From positions 1 through 48,043 of the forward strand of contig NZ_FOLQ01000021.1 of NCBI RefSeq assembly GCF_900112365.1: a DNA stretch of 48,043 bases, in the 5' to 3' direction. Below, piece by piece: positions 15,601 to 23,105 of the stretch (position 1 is the first letter of the stretch; each line of letters opens with the position of its first letter). The notes beneath the pieces were generated by a model that saw only the letters and a list, made by a program, of their open reading frames with translations, was not told the DNA's origin and did not search any database. Made by a program: the position numbers and the translations under genes. The DNA comes from Spirosoma endophyticum (GTDB taxonomy: Bacteria > Bacteroidota > Bacteroidia > Cytophagales > Spirosomataceae).

Positions 15601-16461
15601 AAGAGATATATAAGTGCAGTGCATGTCTGTGCTCTCTTTGTAGATGAGATACCGACCGAATTACTAGTTAAACTTTTGACAAAGTTGGCTACGGAAAGAG
15701 CTGAAGAAAATGTTCGTTTGATGGGATACGAAATACAGCGCTTTTTCGACGTATTAGACAAAAGAGATGATGTTGAACTTCAGACGCTTATTCAGTTGGA
15801 ATGGCTTTATATTTCTATTTTGGATAATCATGGAAGCGGCAGAAGCACTAAACATCTTCATGATGAACTAAGCCAAAATCCTGATTTCTTTATAGAAGTT
15901 TTTAAGTATGTTCATAAGCCTGGTGATGGGTCTGATGAAACCGAGCCAGAAGACTTGTCAGGTGAGCAACTTGAAAACAGGGGTATGCAGGCTTTTAGAT
16001 TGTTACACTCTTGGAAACAGATACCTGGGATCAATAGCGATGGAAAAATAAACAAAGAATTTCTTGATGAGTGGATTAATAGAGTGAGAGACATAGCGAA
16101 TCGGTATGGACGTTTAGAAGCGGCAGATAGTCACATAGGTCAATCACTTGCTCAATACAATGAAAATGGGGAGCATTGGCCACCTGACGAAATATGTAGT
16201 ATCATAGAACAAATTAATACCGACAGTATAAAGGCTGGCTTTTCCTCAGCAACTTATAATAAACGGGGATCATCCTCAAGAGGTCCTTTTGATGGTGGTA
16301 CTAGAGAAAGAGAATTAGTTGCTTATTTTAACAGATTAGCTGCCTATCAAAGAAACAGGTTTCCCAATGTTGCCATTATTCTAGAAAGGCTTGCAAAAGG
16401 CTACGAGCAAGAAGCAAAAAGAGAGGATGATGATGCGGAGCGTAGTAGCCTAGATTATTAA
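12685..16461 (+). CDS. Very large nuclease-like protein with degenerate NTPase region (defence candidate)
   Basis: 1258 aa, no signal peptide. Residues 1-165 look like a PD-(D/E)XK-type nuclease fold: GWDG with D54, LWEFG with E74, then a Lys-rich KGKADDDYQKR at 82-92. Residues 185-420 resemble the start of a STAND-type NTPase (VLGGRSQQVEEL, hydrophobic LIFIARFED near 270), but the place of the P-loop reads IQSTSRDETLAF, with no GKT/S, so ATP binding is doubtful. The remaining 800 residues are helical and repeat-like (HEAT/TPR style). Size, plan and location beside DUF3800 and a retron point to anti-phage defence. This is an inference, because I do not know a characterised member. Confidence 0.6.
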   Translation: MNWVDTTDLRSWANRRDCQETLPQLVRKLIRATSNSIKSIKFPSGENVLIGGWDGILVVSEETDYLPLGTSLWEFGANSDTKGKADDDYQKRTGNPLGFDPAESTFVFVTPRLWKKGDEWVTEKKKDGIWKDIRVINAEMLEEWLEIAPTVAAWLATKHLGKYPNEGIQPSEDFWDEWSSGPKINLQPQIVLGGRSQQVEELFSSLDNPALTAIQSTSRDETLAFIISAFKNDPDREEDFFARSLIVDTPEAFRQLSVLKTPLIFIARFEDEGIFNRAISNKHNVIVPLGADAAENWSDKIILPKIDRDLFVRSLTESGVTGELAEKYSRESLRNITILRRTLEFVRNIPDWAKPENVYDLIPALLVGRWDENYENDREIIARLANINYEEYAKKLTRWLYTSDSPIIKIGNTWRLASPLDAWINASRYLTRNDFTLLQDCFLEILGETNPAFELDPQQRHMAAIYGKVRQYSGWIREGVSQSLILVALFGSQLRFDLPGSAESWINQIVARLLMTTDSVLWKSFEHNLPLIAEAAPSEFLSQVENHLSSDDSPVRALFQEEPGFLTANSYHTGLLWALEGIAWLPEYLSRSSLVLAKLAAVDPGGSLSNRPINSLSGIFKPWYYQTLASFSERVDVLKLIADREREIGWILLMRMLPEGGRDVGIPSHKMRWRRFDETLNKPITHAEIWKMHSTAVDILLSVFDSSEPKLAKLIERSVNMGWVDRDKVLSFIEANYTSINQTTYQAWYSIRRVLSHHRSFPDADWALHVDELTRYEKLYNLLAPTDEVIKVQWMFDEQWPSFADGIDRLKLSHEEQEQLINDRRVEGLTSIYKVYGIEKIKELSMIVKEPIILGNVTGQIIDDQQDILSIAELLNTDDDTLDFFRGFMFRMSIKNGIEWMFQLYKQLEGLGYADSRLAFIILPLNQSGTVWNFIDSLNEEVEHTYWSKVHPHFYHLSIEEKIRGLNYLLDYKRYISAVHVCALFVDEIPTELLVKLLTKLATERAEENVRLMGYEIQRFFDVLDKRDDVELQTLIQLEWLYISILDNHGSGRSTKHLHDELSQNPDFFIEVFKYVHKPGDGSDETEPEDLSGEQLENRGMQAFRLLHSWKQIPGINSDGKINKEFLDEWINRVRDIANRYGRLEAADSHIGQSLAQYNENGEHWPPDEICSIIEQINTDSIKAGFSSATYNKRGSSSRGPFDGGTRERELVAYFNRLAAYQRNRFPNVAIILERLAKGYEQEAKREDDDAERSSLDY

Positions 16462-16471
16462 GGAAACCTCA

Positions 16472-16512
16472 CTAAATTTCTGAACTGAAAATTAATCAGT
16501 TCAGAGATTTAG
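16472..16512 (+). terminator. Hairpin terminator after the large gene
   Basis: CTAAATTTCTGAACTGA (16472-16488) and TCAGTTCAGAGATTTAG (16496-16512) pair with one or two mismatches around a 7-base loop, 10 bases after the stop codon. It separates the large gene from the DUF3800 gene. Confidence 0.7.
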
Positions 16513-16640
16513 TCATTTCTGTTACTATGTAAACGACGGTACAGTCATTAACAGAGGCTGAGCGAACGGATATGGTTGGAAAGGGGATAAAAGGTATCAG
16601 CGACAATCAGTAACTTGCTGGCTAGCTCACTGAATGCCCG

Positions 16641-17798
16641 ATGAATGACCATATTGCCTTTTTGGATGAATGGGGAAATAATGGCCTCGACTTTACCAAG
16701 CCTGGTGTTTCCACCCATTTCATCGTCACCGCCATCACCTTACGCAAAGAACAGCTTAGTGAGGCTGAAGCTCAACTAGAAGCCGTTCGGAAACACTTCT
16801 TTCAAACCGGCCCTATCAAATCAGCCAAAGTAGGCAGCGATGATAAGCGCCGGATCTTGATCTTAAAACAATTGCTGACCGTTCCCTTTCAACTATTTGC
16901 TCTTGTCGTAGATAAACGAGAGCTGCGCGGGGAGGGCTTTTATTACAAAGGTTCCTTTTACAAGTTTCTGCATGGTCTGGCCGACCGAGAACTGTACCGG
17001 AGCTTCCCCAATCTGGAATTAGTGGCGGATCGACACGGTGACGAAAGTTTTATGCAGGGATTCACCCAGTATATCTATAATCGACACGTGCCCACCCTGT
17101 TTAACCAGGCTAGTTTTCGCTTTGTAAACAGCCAAGCAAGTCTTCTCGTCCAGGCGGCTGATTTTGTAGCGGGTACTTTGGCTCGGTGTTATGATGAAAC
17201 GGTTCTATCATCCGAACGAGCGAGCCTCGTTCAATTGTTGAAGCCTAAGTTACTTACCCTAAAATACTGGCCAGACAAATTTGCTCCCGTGGTAGCCCAG
17301 AGCTTGCCCGATCAAGCCCATTACAATGCTGGTTTAGCGGAACTGTGTGTGGGTCTCGGCCAAGACTTTTTGCATCGTAAACTGGCCAGTCGTTCCCCTC
17401 AAGAAGTTGACCAGGTTACCTGCTTAAGTTATTTGTTGTTTCACTTCCGCCATGTTGATCCCACTCGTTACATTTCAAGCCGGGAACTAATAGCACACAT
17501 TGAGGAACGGCGCGGCAGTTTGCCCAGTCTGCACTACTTTCAAACGCGAGTAATTGCTCCGCTCCGGGATGCGGGTGTAATTATTGCTAGCAGCACCAAA
17601 GGTTACAAAATTCCCTCGTGTGAAGGCGATCTCTACGATTTTGTTAATCATAGTAATACTATCATTCAACCGCTTTTATCTCGGATCAGCAAATGCCGGG
17701 ATCGAATCCGTTTAGCCACCGGGGGAACGATTGACCTTTTAGATCGAGAGGAGTATGCAAACCTAAAGCAGTTGTTAGCTGATCCATCGCTGACCTGA
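16641..17798 (+). CDS. DUF3800-domain protein with C-terminal winged-helix-like region
   Basis: 385 aa. The DUF3800 hallmarks are present: FLDEWGNNG at residues 7-15 (family form LDESG, an acidic pair in an RNase H-like fold), a central LVADRHGD, and QAADFVAGTLAR. Together these are the expected catalytic acids. After about residue 245 a second region (VDQVTCLSYLLFHFRHVDPT, HYFQTRVIAPLRDAGVIIAS) looks like a winged helix. DUF3800 proteins occur often in defence loci, some with retrons. Here the gene is followed by 325 bases and then the retron operon, so it could be an independent gene in the same island. GC is higher than in the retron, suggesting separate origins. Confidence 0.8.
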   Translation: MNDHIAFLDEWGNNGLDFTKPGVSTHFIVTAITLRKEQLSEAEAQLEAVRKHFFQTGPIKSAKVGSDDKRRILILKQLLTVPFQLFALVVDKRELRGEGFYYKGSFYKFLHGLADRELYRSFPNLELVADRHGDESFMQGFTQYIYNRHVPTLFNQASFRFVNSQASLLVQAADFVAGTLARCYDETVLSSERASLVQLLKPKLLTLKYWPDKFAPVVAQSLPDQAHYNAGLAELCVGLGQDFLHRKLASRSPQEVDQVTCLSYLLFHFRHVDPTRYISSRELIAHIEERRGSLPSLHYFQTRVIAPLRDAGVIIASSTKGYKIPSCEGDLYDFVNHSNTIIQPLLSRISKCRDRIRLATGGTIDLLDREEYANLKQLLADPSLT

Positions 17799-18123
17799 TT
17801 TAGTAGTAATGGGTAGGGGTTACAAACCAGGAACGACCGTTGCAGGTTAGTTACCCCTAAAATATACATGATCTTTTGTTCGTATCAGACTACGAGCGTT
17901 TTTACAGCCTCTTGACTTTAGTTTGCGGTTGTAAAATTGCTCTCTACCGAAGATCTTCTATAGCCATAAATTACCATATTATTGAAAATTTATATTCATT
18001 TAATCTGGTAAAAATGTATTAGGTATAAAATAGGTTTAATTTGCTTTTTCGTAGGCGCGTAAATCTTATAGCCGTTTTATTCTAAGAATTTAATAAATCA
18101 TCTTTGATTCCCAAAGGCATTTT
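17799..18123. other. Intergenic region before the retron operon
   Basis: 325 bases with no supported ORF. The first 80 bases resemble the GC of the DUF3800 gene. The rest is AT-rich and should contain the retron promoter, but no motif stands out enough to place it. Confidence 0.5.
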
Positions 18124-18996
18124 ATGCATAAATCTTTCCGACGAAAAAAGGAATTCACATCTAAAACCAGACCAATTACACCAAGCTTGTTACTTAAGAT
18201 AAGGCAAAAATTTATACAAAAGGGATGGGCAATTGAAGATGATCATGAAAATACTTGTTTCCAAAGATACTGCTCCATGATCTCTGGTTTGGTCAATGAT
18301 GAACAAGAAAATTTCATTTTTGACTTAACAGATAGGTTTTTAACAATAGAAGATCGTGAGTATGAACGATATTTTTTTTACTCGGTAAAGAACTTACTTC
18401 GTGCTGTTCAGTGTAAAAATATATATGTAATTCCAATGATAGCTCCTGAAGACATAGGTTATAGTGTTAAAAGTGGCGGGAGGGTTGCGTATCTTCTTAA
18501 AGGAACAAAAATTAAAACCTTTTCTGAGTATAAGCAACAGACTATTAAATTATACGAAAATATTGAACGTTTACCAGACGACCTAAGTAAAGATGAAATA
18601 ATAATATTAACAGATGACTTTATGGGTAGTGGTGATACAGCTATCAAAGCTATAAATCATATATTCAAAATAAAGCCTAATTTAAGATATGCAAAAATAA
18701 TAATAATTTGTATAGCGGCATTAAGAACGGGTGTTGAACTTTTAGAGTCAAGAGGTATAGATGTATATGCAACTGTAATATTAAATAAAGGCATATCTGA
18801 TTATTACGAACCCTCTGATAAAATTTTTTATTTAAGTTTAATGGATCAAATAGAAAATAGAATAAAGGCGCCTTACAATTATAAGCTTGGATACAAACAA
18901 TCGGAAGCTCTAATTAGCCTGATTAGACCCCCAAATAATACATTTCCAGTTTTTTGGTTAGATAATAAAATAGCAAAATCACCCTTTCCTAGATAG
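18124..18996 (+). CDS. Phosphoribosyltransferase-like (PRTase) retron effector
   Basis: 290 aa, soluble. The core is EIIILTDDFMGSGDTAIKAI at about residues 158-177, a match to the PRPP-binding motif of phosphoribosyltransferases (hydrophobic strand, DD, then G-S-G-D-T). A second strand-loop (RYAKIIIICIAALRTGVELL) follows, as in the Rossmann-like PRTase fold. Proteins with this domain (PRTase-CE type) accompany reverse transcriptases in one class of retrons, where they are the presumed toxin restrained by the RT-msDNA complex. It opens the operon: PRTase, winged helix, RNA, RT, all on one strand within 2.5 kb. Low GC unlike the gene before, consistent with transfer as a unit. Substrate unknown. 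Confidence 0.8.
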   Translation: MHKSFRRKKEFTSKTRPITPSLLLKIRQKFIQKGWAIEDDHENTCFQRYCSMISGLVNDEQENFIFDLTDRFLTIEDREYERYFFYSVKNLLRAVQCKNIYVIPMIAPEDIGYSVKSGGRVAYLLKGTKIKTFSEYKQQTIKLYENIERLPDDLSKDEIIILTDDFMGSGDTAIKAINHIFKIKPNLRYAKIIIICIAALRTGVELLESRGIDVYATVILNKGISDYYEPSDKIFYLSLMDQIENRIKAPYNYKLGYKQSEALISLIRPPNNTFPVFWLDNKIAKSPFPR

Positions 18997-19015
18997 ACCT
19001 AAAATTTATTGTGAT

Positions 19016-19339
19016 ATGGATGGTATACCTGATTTATATACGATCTTGCTACTACAAATTATCAAAGTGAATGGTAGCGTAGATAGTTTAGTTAAAATAG
19101 GCTATAATTATGCACAAATTGCCGAAGCTATAGTATCACTTAGACAAGGTAATATTATAAAAGGCGTTGAGAATGATATTATTCTTACTGAAGAAGGGAA
19201 TAAATTACTTAAAACATTAAATAAAAGTGCCAACAGAACTGGAATATCAAAGTGGGTTTCGCCTAAAATGGACGATAAAATAGAACCAATTGGCATATTT
19301 GATATATATTTGCCAGCTAAAAAGACAAAGTTAGGGTAG
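19016..19339 (+). CDS. Winged-helix retron accessory protein
   Basis: 107 aa, starting 19 bases after the PRTase gene. The segment LYTILLLQIIKVNGSVDSLV, then YNYAQIAEAIVSLRQGNIIK and NDIILTEEGNKLLKTLNK, has the helix-helix-helix-wing pattern of small winged-helix proteins (compare the LTeeG..L wing end in MarR-like folds). The last 30 residues are a basic tail. Retrons with a PRTase-like effector usually carry such a small DNA-binding partner. The stop codon (TAG 19337-19339) lies within the a1 end of the retron RNA, so gene and RNA are physically fused. Confidence 0.75.
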   Translation: MDGIPDLYTILLLQIIKVNGSVDSLVKIGYNYAQIAEAIVSLRQGNIIKGVENDIILTEEGNKLLKTLNKSANRTGISKWVSPKMDDKIEPIGIFDIYLPAKKTKLG

Positions 19340-19600
19340 CAGATCAATGTTAGACTTACGCGTGAAAACGCAGGATTGATGAGTCATCAATCTAAGAAGT
19401 ACCTTACATCGAGCCAAAACCTAATCGTTTATTTGGTAGCAGAGCTACCTGCATAAACGATTAGGTTCCGACGAGAAATCGTCTAGCCTGGTAAACGCCG
19501 AAATTGACGATACCTATTGGCACGATACACTACTGGCACGTCAATTTCGGCGTTTACCAGGAAGATGCACAAGCAATGTTTGTAATATTTCTGCTACCCT
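19333..19600 (+). ncRNA. Retron msr-msd RNA
   Basis: The ends pair as retron a1/a2: AGGGTAGCAG (19333-19342) with CTGCTACCCT (19591-19600), 10 of 10. Within are GCGT-GAAA-ACGC (19360-19371), an 8-bp stem GATTGATG/CATCAATC (19374-19392), a 14-bp stem with arms 19418-19431 and 19454-19467 enclosing GGTAGC/GCTACC, a GAAA-capped 5-bp stem (19470-19483), and a perfect 23-bp stem with arms 19487-19509 and 19539-19561 and a 29-base loop. The early hairpins would be msr and the long stem msd. A G in TTAGA at 19350-19354 is a candidate branching residue. The RT gene starts 8 bases after a2. Confidence 0.85.
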
Positions 19601-19607
19601 GCTTTTT

Positions 19608-20624
19608 ATGAAATGGTCAGATTACGCGAGTAAATTAATTGAGGAGGCTATAAAACTTGATTATACAAAGGAAGCTATAGATGAGTATTTATCCTATGCT
19701 GAACACCTTCACAGGGCGAAACTTCCAATTATATTTGATCAAATTCATCTTTCTTTTTTAGTTGGATACAAGTATGAATACTTACTAGGAGTATCCAATG
19801 CCCCCCAATCTTTTTACAAGATATTTTACATTCCTAAAAAAAACGGTGAGGTTAGGACCATAAGCGAGCCGCTAACTAGTTTAAAAGAAATCCAATCTTG
19901 GATTTTGAAAGAAATACTGTACAAATGCAAGGTAAGCTCAAACGCAAAAGCTTATGTGATAGGAAAATCCATAAGAGATAATGCTAGATTTCATAAAAAG
20001 CAAAATAAAGTACTTACAATAGATATAGAAGATTTTTTTCCGTCTATAAAAATAAATAAAGTAATAGGAGTTTTTAGAAGAGCTGGTTATAGTAAAGCAG
20101 TTTCTACACTACTTGCAAGACTGTGTTGTACAGACAATGGTTTGCCCCAAGGTGCTCCTACCAGTCCAGCTATATCTAATTTAGTAATGTACTATTTAGA
20201 TATGCGCATATTTGGTTTTTGCAGAAAAAGAGCAATTAGGTATACTAGATACGCCGATGATCTCACTTTCTCTGGCGACTTTGACGATAACGAATTAATA
20301 AGTTTCACAAGGAGTATTTTAGAAAGAAAAAATCTATTTATAAATAATCAAAAAACAAGGTTAAGGAAAAGACATCAGCAACAAGAAGTTACGGGAGTAG
20401 TAGTTAATGAAAAATTACAAGTTCCTAGAGACTATAGGGAAAGATTCAGACAGGAATTATATTTTATAAAAAAATATGGTCTTGTAGGACACGTCAAACA
20501 TATCAATGCAGGCGATCCAGATAGATACATTCGTGTCCTAATTGGGAAAGCGAATTTTATAAGCCAAATTAATCCTAATGACACTGAAATAAAAGATTAT
20601 TTAAAAATTCTTTACACTTTATAA
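19608..20624 (+). CDS. Retron reverse transcriptase
   Basis: 338 aa, the usual size of a retron RT without fusions. Motifs in order: retron-specific NAxxH as NARFH (125-129), TIDIEDFFPS (137-146, first catalytic Asp), QGAPTSP (181-187), YADD (215-218, catalytic pair), and the retron-specific VTG (261-263) followed by QVPRDYRERFRQELYFIKKYG. These set it apart from group II intron and DGR RTs. It would reverse-transcribe msd from the branched G of msr to make msDNA and, in known systems, hold the effector inactive until phage disturbs the complex. It starts at ATG 19608, directly behind the RNA. Confidence 0.95.
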   Translation: MKWSDYASKLIEEAIKLDYTKEAIDEYLSYAEHLHRAKLPIIFDQIHLSFLVGYKYEYLLGVSNAPQSFYKIFYIPKKNGEVRTISEPLTSLKEIQSWILKEILYKCKVSSNAKAYVIGKSIRDNARFHKKQNKVLTIDIEDFFPSIKINKVIGVFRRAGYSKAVSTLLARLCCTDNGLPQGAPTSPAISNLVMYYLDMRIFGFCRKRAIRYTRYADDLTFSGDFDDNELISFTRSILERKNLFINNQKTRLRKRHQQQEVTGVVVNEKLQVPRDYRERFRQELYFIKKYGLVGHVKHINAGDPDRYIRVLIGKANFISQINPNDTEIKDYLKILYTL

Positions 20625-20704
20625 ACACTTTGCAATACTTAAGTTATATTATATTCTAGTAAGAATAGGTTGTTAAATATGGGATGAATAGTTTATAGAA
20701 ATTA

Positions 20705-21115
20705 TTAATCAATCCAATTCTCGAGCCTTACGCCATTCATATTTATAAAGTCTTTAGTATTTCGTGTAACTAAAATTAAATTTTTTATTATTGAAATACT
20801 TCCTATAAAAATATCAAAATCTTCAACTCGACGCCCTATTTTTCTTAATTGAGCTTTTTGCTTGGCATATTCTTCCAATGATTGACTAATGGGTATTACT
20901 CGCTCTGCAAATGAAGTTCTCAAATTTATTACCCGCTGAAGATTTATAGACCGTCTTTCAAGAGAACTATTTTCAACTCCATACAGTAGCTCAGCAATAG
21001 TAATTTCTGATATATAACAAGATTGAAAACCTACTTTTTGAATTTTACTCCCCAAGTCGTACGCGCCTTTAATAAAATGAATACAAATATTTGTATCTAA
21101 TAAATACTGATTCAT
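20705..21115 (-). CDS. PIN-domain toxin (VapC-like)
   Basis: 136 aa. Acidic PIN residues can be seen: D7 in YLLDTN, E42 in ITIAELLYG, D99/D101 in VEDFDIFIGS, and a final acidic region in VTRNTKDF. PIN toxins cut RNA using Mg2+ held by these acids. The start overlaps the stop of the upstream antitoxin gene by 4 bases (ATGA type), the usual translational coupling of toxin-antitoxin pairs. It probably stabilises the plasmid or island, and lies just beyond the retron on the opposite strand. Confidence 0.88.
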   Translation of the reverse strand: MNQYLLDTNICIHFIKGAYDLGSKIQKVGFQSCYISEITIAELLYGVENSSLERRSINLQRVINLRTSFAERVIPISQSLEEYAKQKAQLRKIGRRVEDFDIFIGSISIIKNLILVTRNTKDFINMNGVRLENWID

Positions 21116-21375
21116 AGTTCTATATCGCGAGTTCCGCTAACGCGAGCTGAATAAATTTGATTTACTAGCTCATCGCCAGTTTCCTCTCCATGCCAGCTCC
21201 CAAACAAACTATAGAAAAGCTTTTCTTTCTCTTGTTCCGAAGTCTGTACAGGTTCAGACTTCTTTTCTGAAGAAACGGTTATTGTAAGCTCGTCTTCGTT
21301 TTTAAAAAGTTCTCGAATAGTCTTCATCAAGCTATCGTTTACTTCATTTGGTTTGATATGATAGGTAGTTTGCAT
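21112..21375 (-). CDS. Antitoxin of the PIN toxin
   Basis: The start at ATG 21373-21375 gives MQTTYHIKPNEVNDSLMKTI (87 aa). An earlier in-frame ATG (21411) would add 12 Ser/Thr/Lys residues that do not fit. The N-terminal half has the strand-plus-helix pattern of Bacteroidota antitoxins of this kind (YxIKPxEl...l...i..lFk), followed by a strand (LTITVSSE) and a C-terminal stretch rich in Glu and Trp (EKEKLFYSLFGSWHGEE) that would wrap the toxin. Overlap with the toxin gene and the same strand support the pairing. Confidence 0.75.
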   Translation of the reverse strand: MQTTYHIKPNEVNDSLMKTIRELFKNEDELTITVSSEKKSEPVQTSEQEKEKLFYSLFGSWHGEETGDELVNQIYSARVSGTRDIEL

Positions 21376-21457
21376 GGTCTTTTTGCCTGTATTTGTGCTT
21401 ACTGATGCCAATATAACGCTTTTCCATTTTACCCAGTTCTAGCCGATTTGTAAAGCA

Positions 21458-22117
21458 TCACGAACCTAACCTCTGGAGTAATCTGTAAACGGCTTTTCCT
21501 TCAAACTGCTTGTTCCGCCTAGTTTGATAATGGGTTTGGTTAAGCTTATCAGCAATTTCAGCATAGGTCATACCTTTACTCCGGTAAAGTGTGGCCAGCT
21601 CTGTAGCTTGGACATTCGCTTTATGAGTGACTGCGTTATCGACTCGGATAGATTCCCCTTTTTGAATAGCCTGTAAGGTCAGATTTTCAGGCTTACCCAG
21701 CTTAAAGCCTTGTGCCTTCTTTTGTGCCAGGGCTGCGCGGGTACGTTCGGAAGTACGTTCTGCTTCATACTGAGCAAACGTAACCATCATACCCACGGTA
21801 AGCGTGTTAGCATCGGGTAGATCACAGGCGACAAAATCAACGCCTGAATCCCGTAGCGTCATTACGAAGGCTATATTCCGGCTGAGCCGGTCGAGCTTTG
21901 CAATCAATAATTTCGCCCCCCATTGCTGACAAGCTCGGATAGCTTCCTGAAGCTTTGGCCGGTCGCCCTTTTTGCCGGACTCCACTTCGGTAAATTCCTG
22001 AAGAAGCTTATCCCCATCACGGAAATACTGATTCACAATAGACCGTTGATCCCCAAGGCCAAGCCCGGAGCGACCTTGTGATTTAGTGGATACCCGGTAG
22101 TAACAAATGTAATTCAT
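21458..22117 (-). CDS. Serine recombinase (resolvase/invertase family)
   Basis: 219 aa. The catalytic N-terminal domain is clear: YYRVSTKSQ with Ser10, GDRPKLQEAI, and AKLDRLSRN (two essential Arg). The sequence NVQATELATLYRSKGMTYAE within the C-terminal half forms an HTH for site binding. A dyad at 22194-22235, about 80 bases upstream, is a plausible res site or operator. Probably the plasmid multimer-resolution system. It is separate from the Tn3 resolvase at 29173. Confidence 0.88.
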   Translation of the reverse strand: MNYICYYRVSTKSQGRSGLGLGDQRSIVNQYFRDGDKLLQEFTEVESGKKGDRPKLQEAIRACQQWGAKLLIAKLDRLSRNIAFVMTLRDSGVDFVACDLPDANTLTVGMMVTFAQYEAERTSERTRAALAQKKAQGFKLGKPENLTLQAIQKGESIRVDNAVTHKANVQATELATLYRSKGMTYAEIADKLNQTHYQTRRNKQFEGKAVYRLLQRLGS

Positions 22118-22193
22118 ATATAATCCTCGGTTCGGCGTTCCGATATCACGTTAAACGGTGATGTTCCACGGCCTGAATTATCAAATATAGTTG

Positions 22194-22235
22194 TTTATGG
22201 CATTTTACGAACGGACGTTTGTAAAATGCCATAAA
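22194..22235. promoter_or_regulatory. Dyad upstream of the serine recombinase (res site or operator)
   Basis: Arms 22194-22212 (TTTATGGCATTTTACGAAC) and 22217-22235 (GTTTGTAAAATGCCATAAA) match 18 of 19 bases with a 4-base centre. Its size is right for a resolvase dimer site. The rest of 22118-22413 shows no other gene or repeat. Confidence 0.6.
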
Positions 22236-22413
22236 ACGTTGACTAGCCTATTTCGTTTTTAATCCAACGATTGATCCACAGTAAAATAGCGTCTTAGCTT
22301 ACTTATTAGCTCTACTGCTCTGTGTATGAATGGACCCAAATACGCTGGCCTTATTCCGACTGGGCACCCACCTTTAGTGAATCCGATCCACAGCCTGTCA
22401 AACCACTCCACCC

Positions 22414-22758
22414 ATGTACCATCATATTGGAACCCCTAAAGGCTTAATTCCCGCTTATCGGCACATCCAAGACACCCACCGGATCATGTATCTGGAAGGG
22501 CACGGTAATTATAGCTTGATCTATATTCAAGGTCTCGCTCAGCCTTTACTGGTGAGTCGAACCATTAAGTATTTTGAACCGGACCTACCCCATTTCATTC
22601 GGGTGAGTAAAGCCTTATTGATCAACCCCACTTATATCCAAGGCGTCCACCAAGTACGATCTCGGTCGGTGTCGATTGAGCTAACCAACAAACGGCGTCT
22701 GGCCGTGGCGCGTCGTCGAATTGATCAGGTCTTGATCCAATTAGGTGTATTGATTTAA
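22414..22758 (+). CDS. LytTR-type DNA-binding regulator
   Basis: 114 aa, essentially a single LytTR domain: HRIMYLEGHGNYSLIYIQG, then LLVSRTIKYFEPDLPHFIRV and SKALLINPTYIQGV, the standard order of LytTR strands. There is no receiver domain, so it is a stand-alone regulator of the kind common in Cytophagales. A start at 22414 leaves about 15 residues before the domain. The downstream intergenic duplication (22850-23064) and DUF3575 gene may be among its targets, but no LytTR operator can be named. Confidence 0.85.
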   Translation: MYHHIGTPKGLIPAYRHIQDTHRIMYLEGHGNYSLIYIQGLAQPLLVSRTIKYFEPDLPHFIRVSKALLINPTYIQGVHQVRSRSVSIELTNKRRLAVARRRIDQVLIQLGVLI

Positions 22759-22849
22759 CTTGGCCAATTGATTCCTTGAAGGAGAGGGTTTTGATACGGA
22801 AAAGAAAGGTACGCTTTAAGCTAAAACTTACCATTATTGCTTCATCATA

Positions 22850-23064
22850 AATTGTATTTTTCTCATTTATGATGTATAAGGAATCTTATGTTAAGGGAAT
22901 ATTCTAAGATCAAACACCCTATATGAGCCCTGAAAACAGGCCAGATTGTCCTTTGGAAAGGGAAGAAGAGAGCCCAACATTATGTTAATGGAATATCCGT
23001 AGATTGGCCCTCTTTATGGCGAGTAAGGGACCGCTAAAAACGGCTTCTGAGTGATCATAAGATT
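22850..23064 (+). repeat. Duplicated 215-bp intergenic element, copy B
   Basis: Partner of the inverted copy at 1645-1860. It contains the two ATGTTAANGGAATAT words (near 22885 and 22985) and ends GAGTGATCATAAGATTG 42 bases before the DUF3575 start, so here it could contain that gene's promoter or leader. Non-coding. Confidence 0.75.
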
Positions 23065-23105
23065 GACTATTCAACAGAAGAATGCTCCTAAAACTCTACT
23101 TCACT

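Noticed and set aside
19418..19467. Hairpin upstream of the RT considered as a simple terminator of the winged-helix gene
   Set aside because: There is no T tract, and it lies inside the a1/a2 pair together with four other stems, which fits a retron RNA better.
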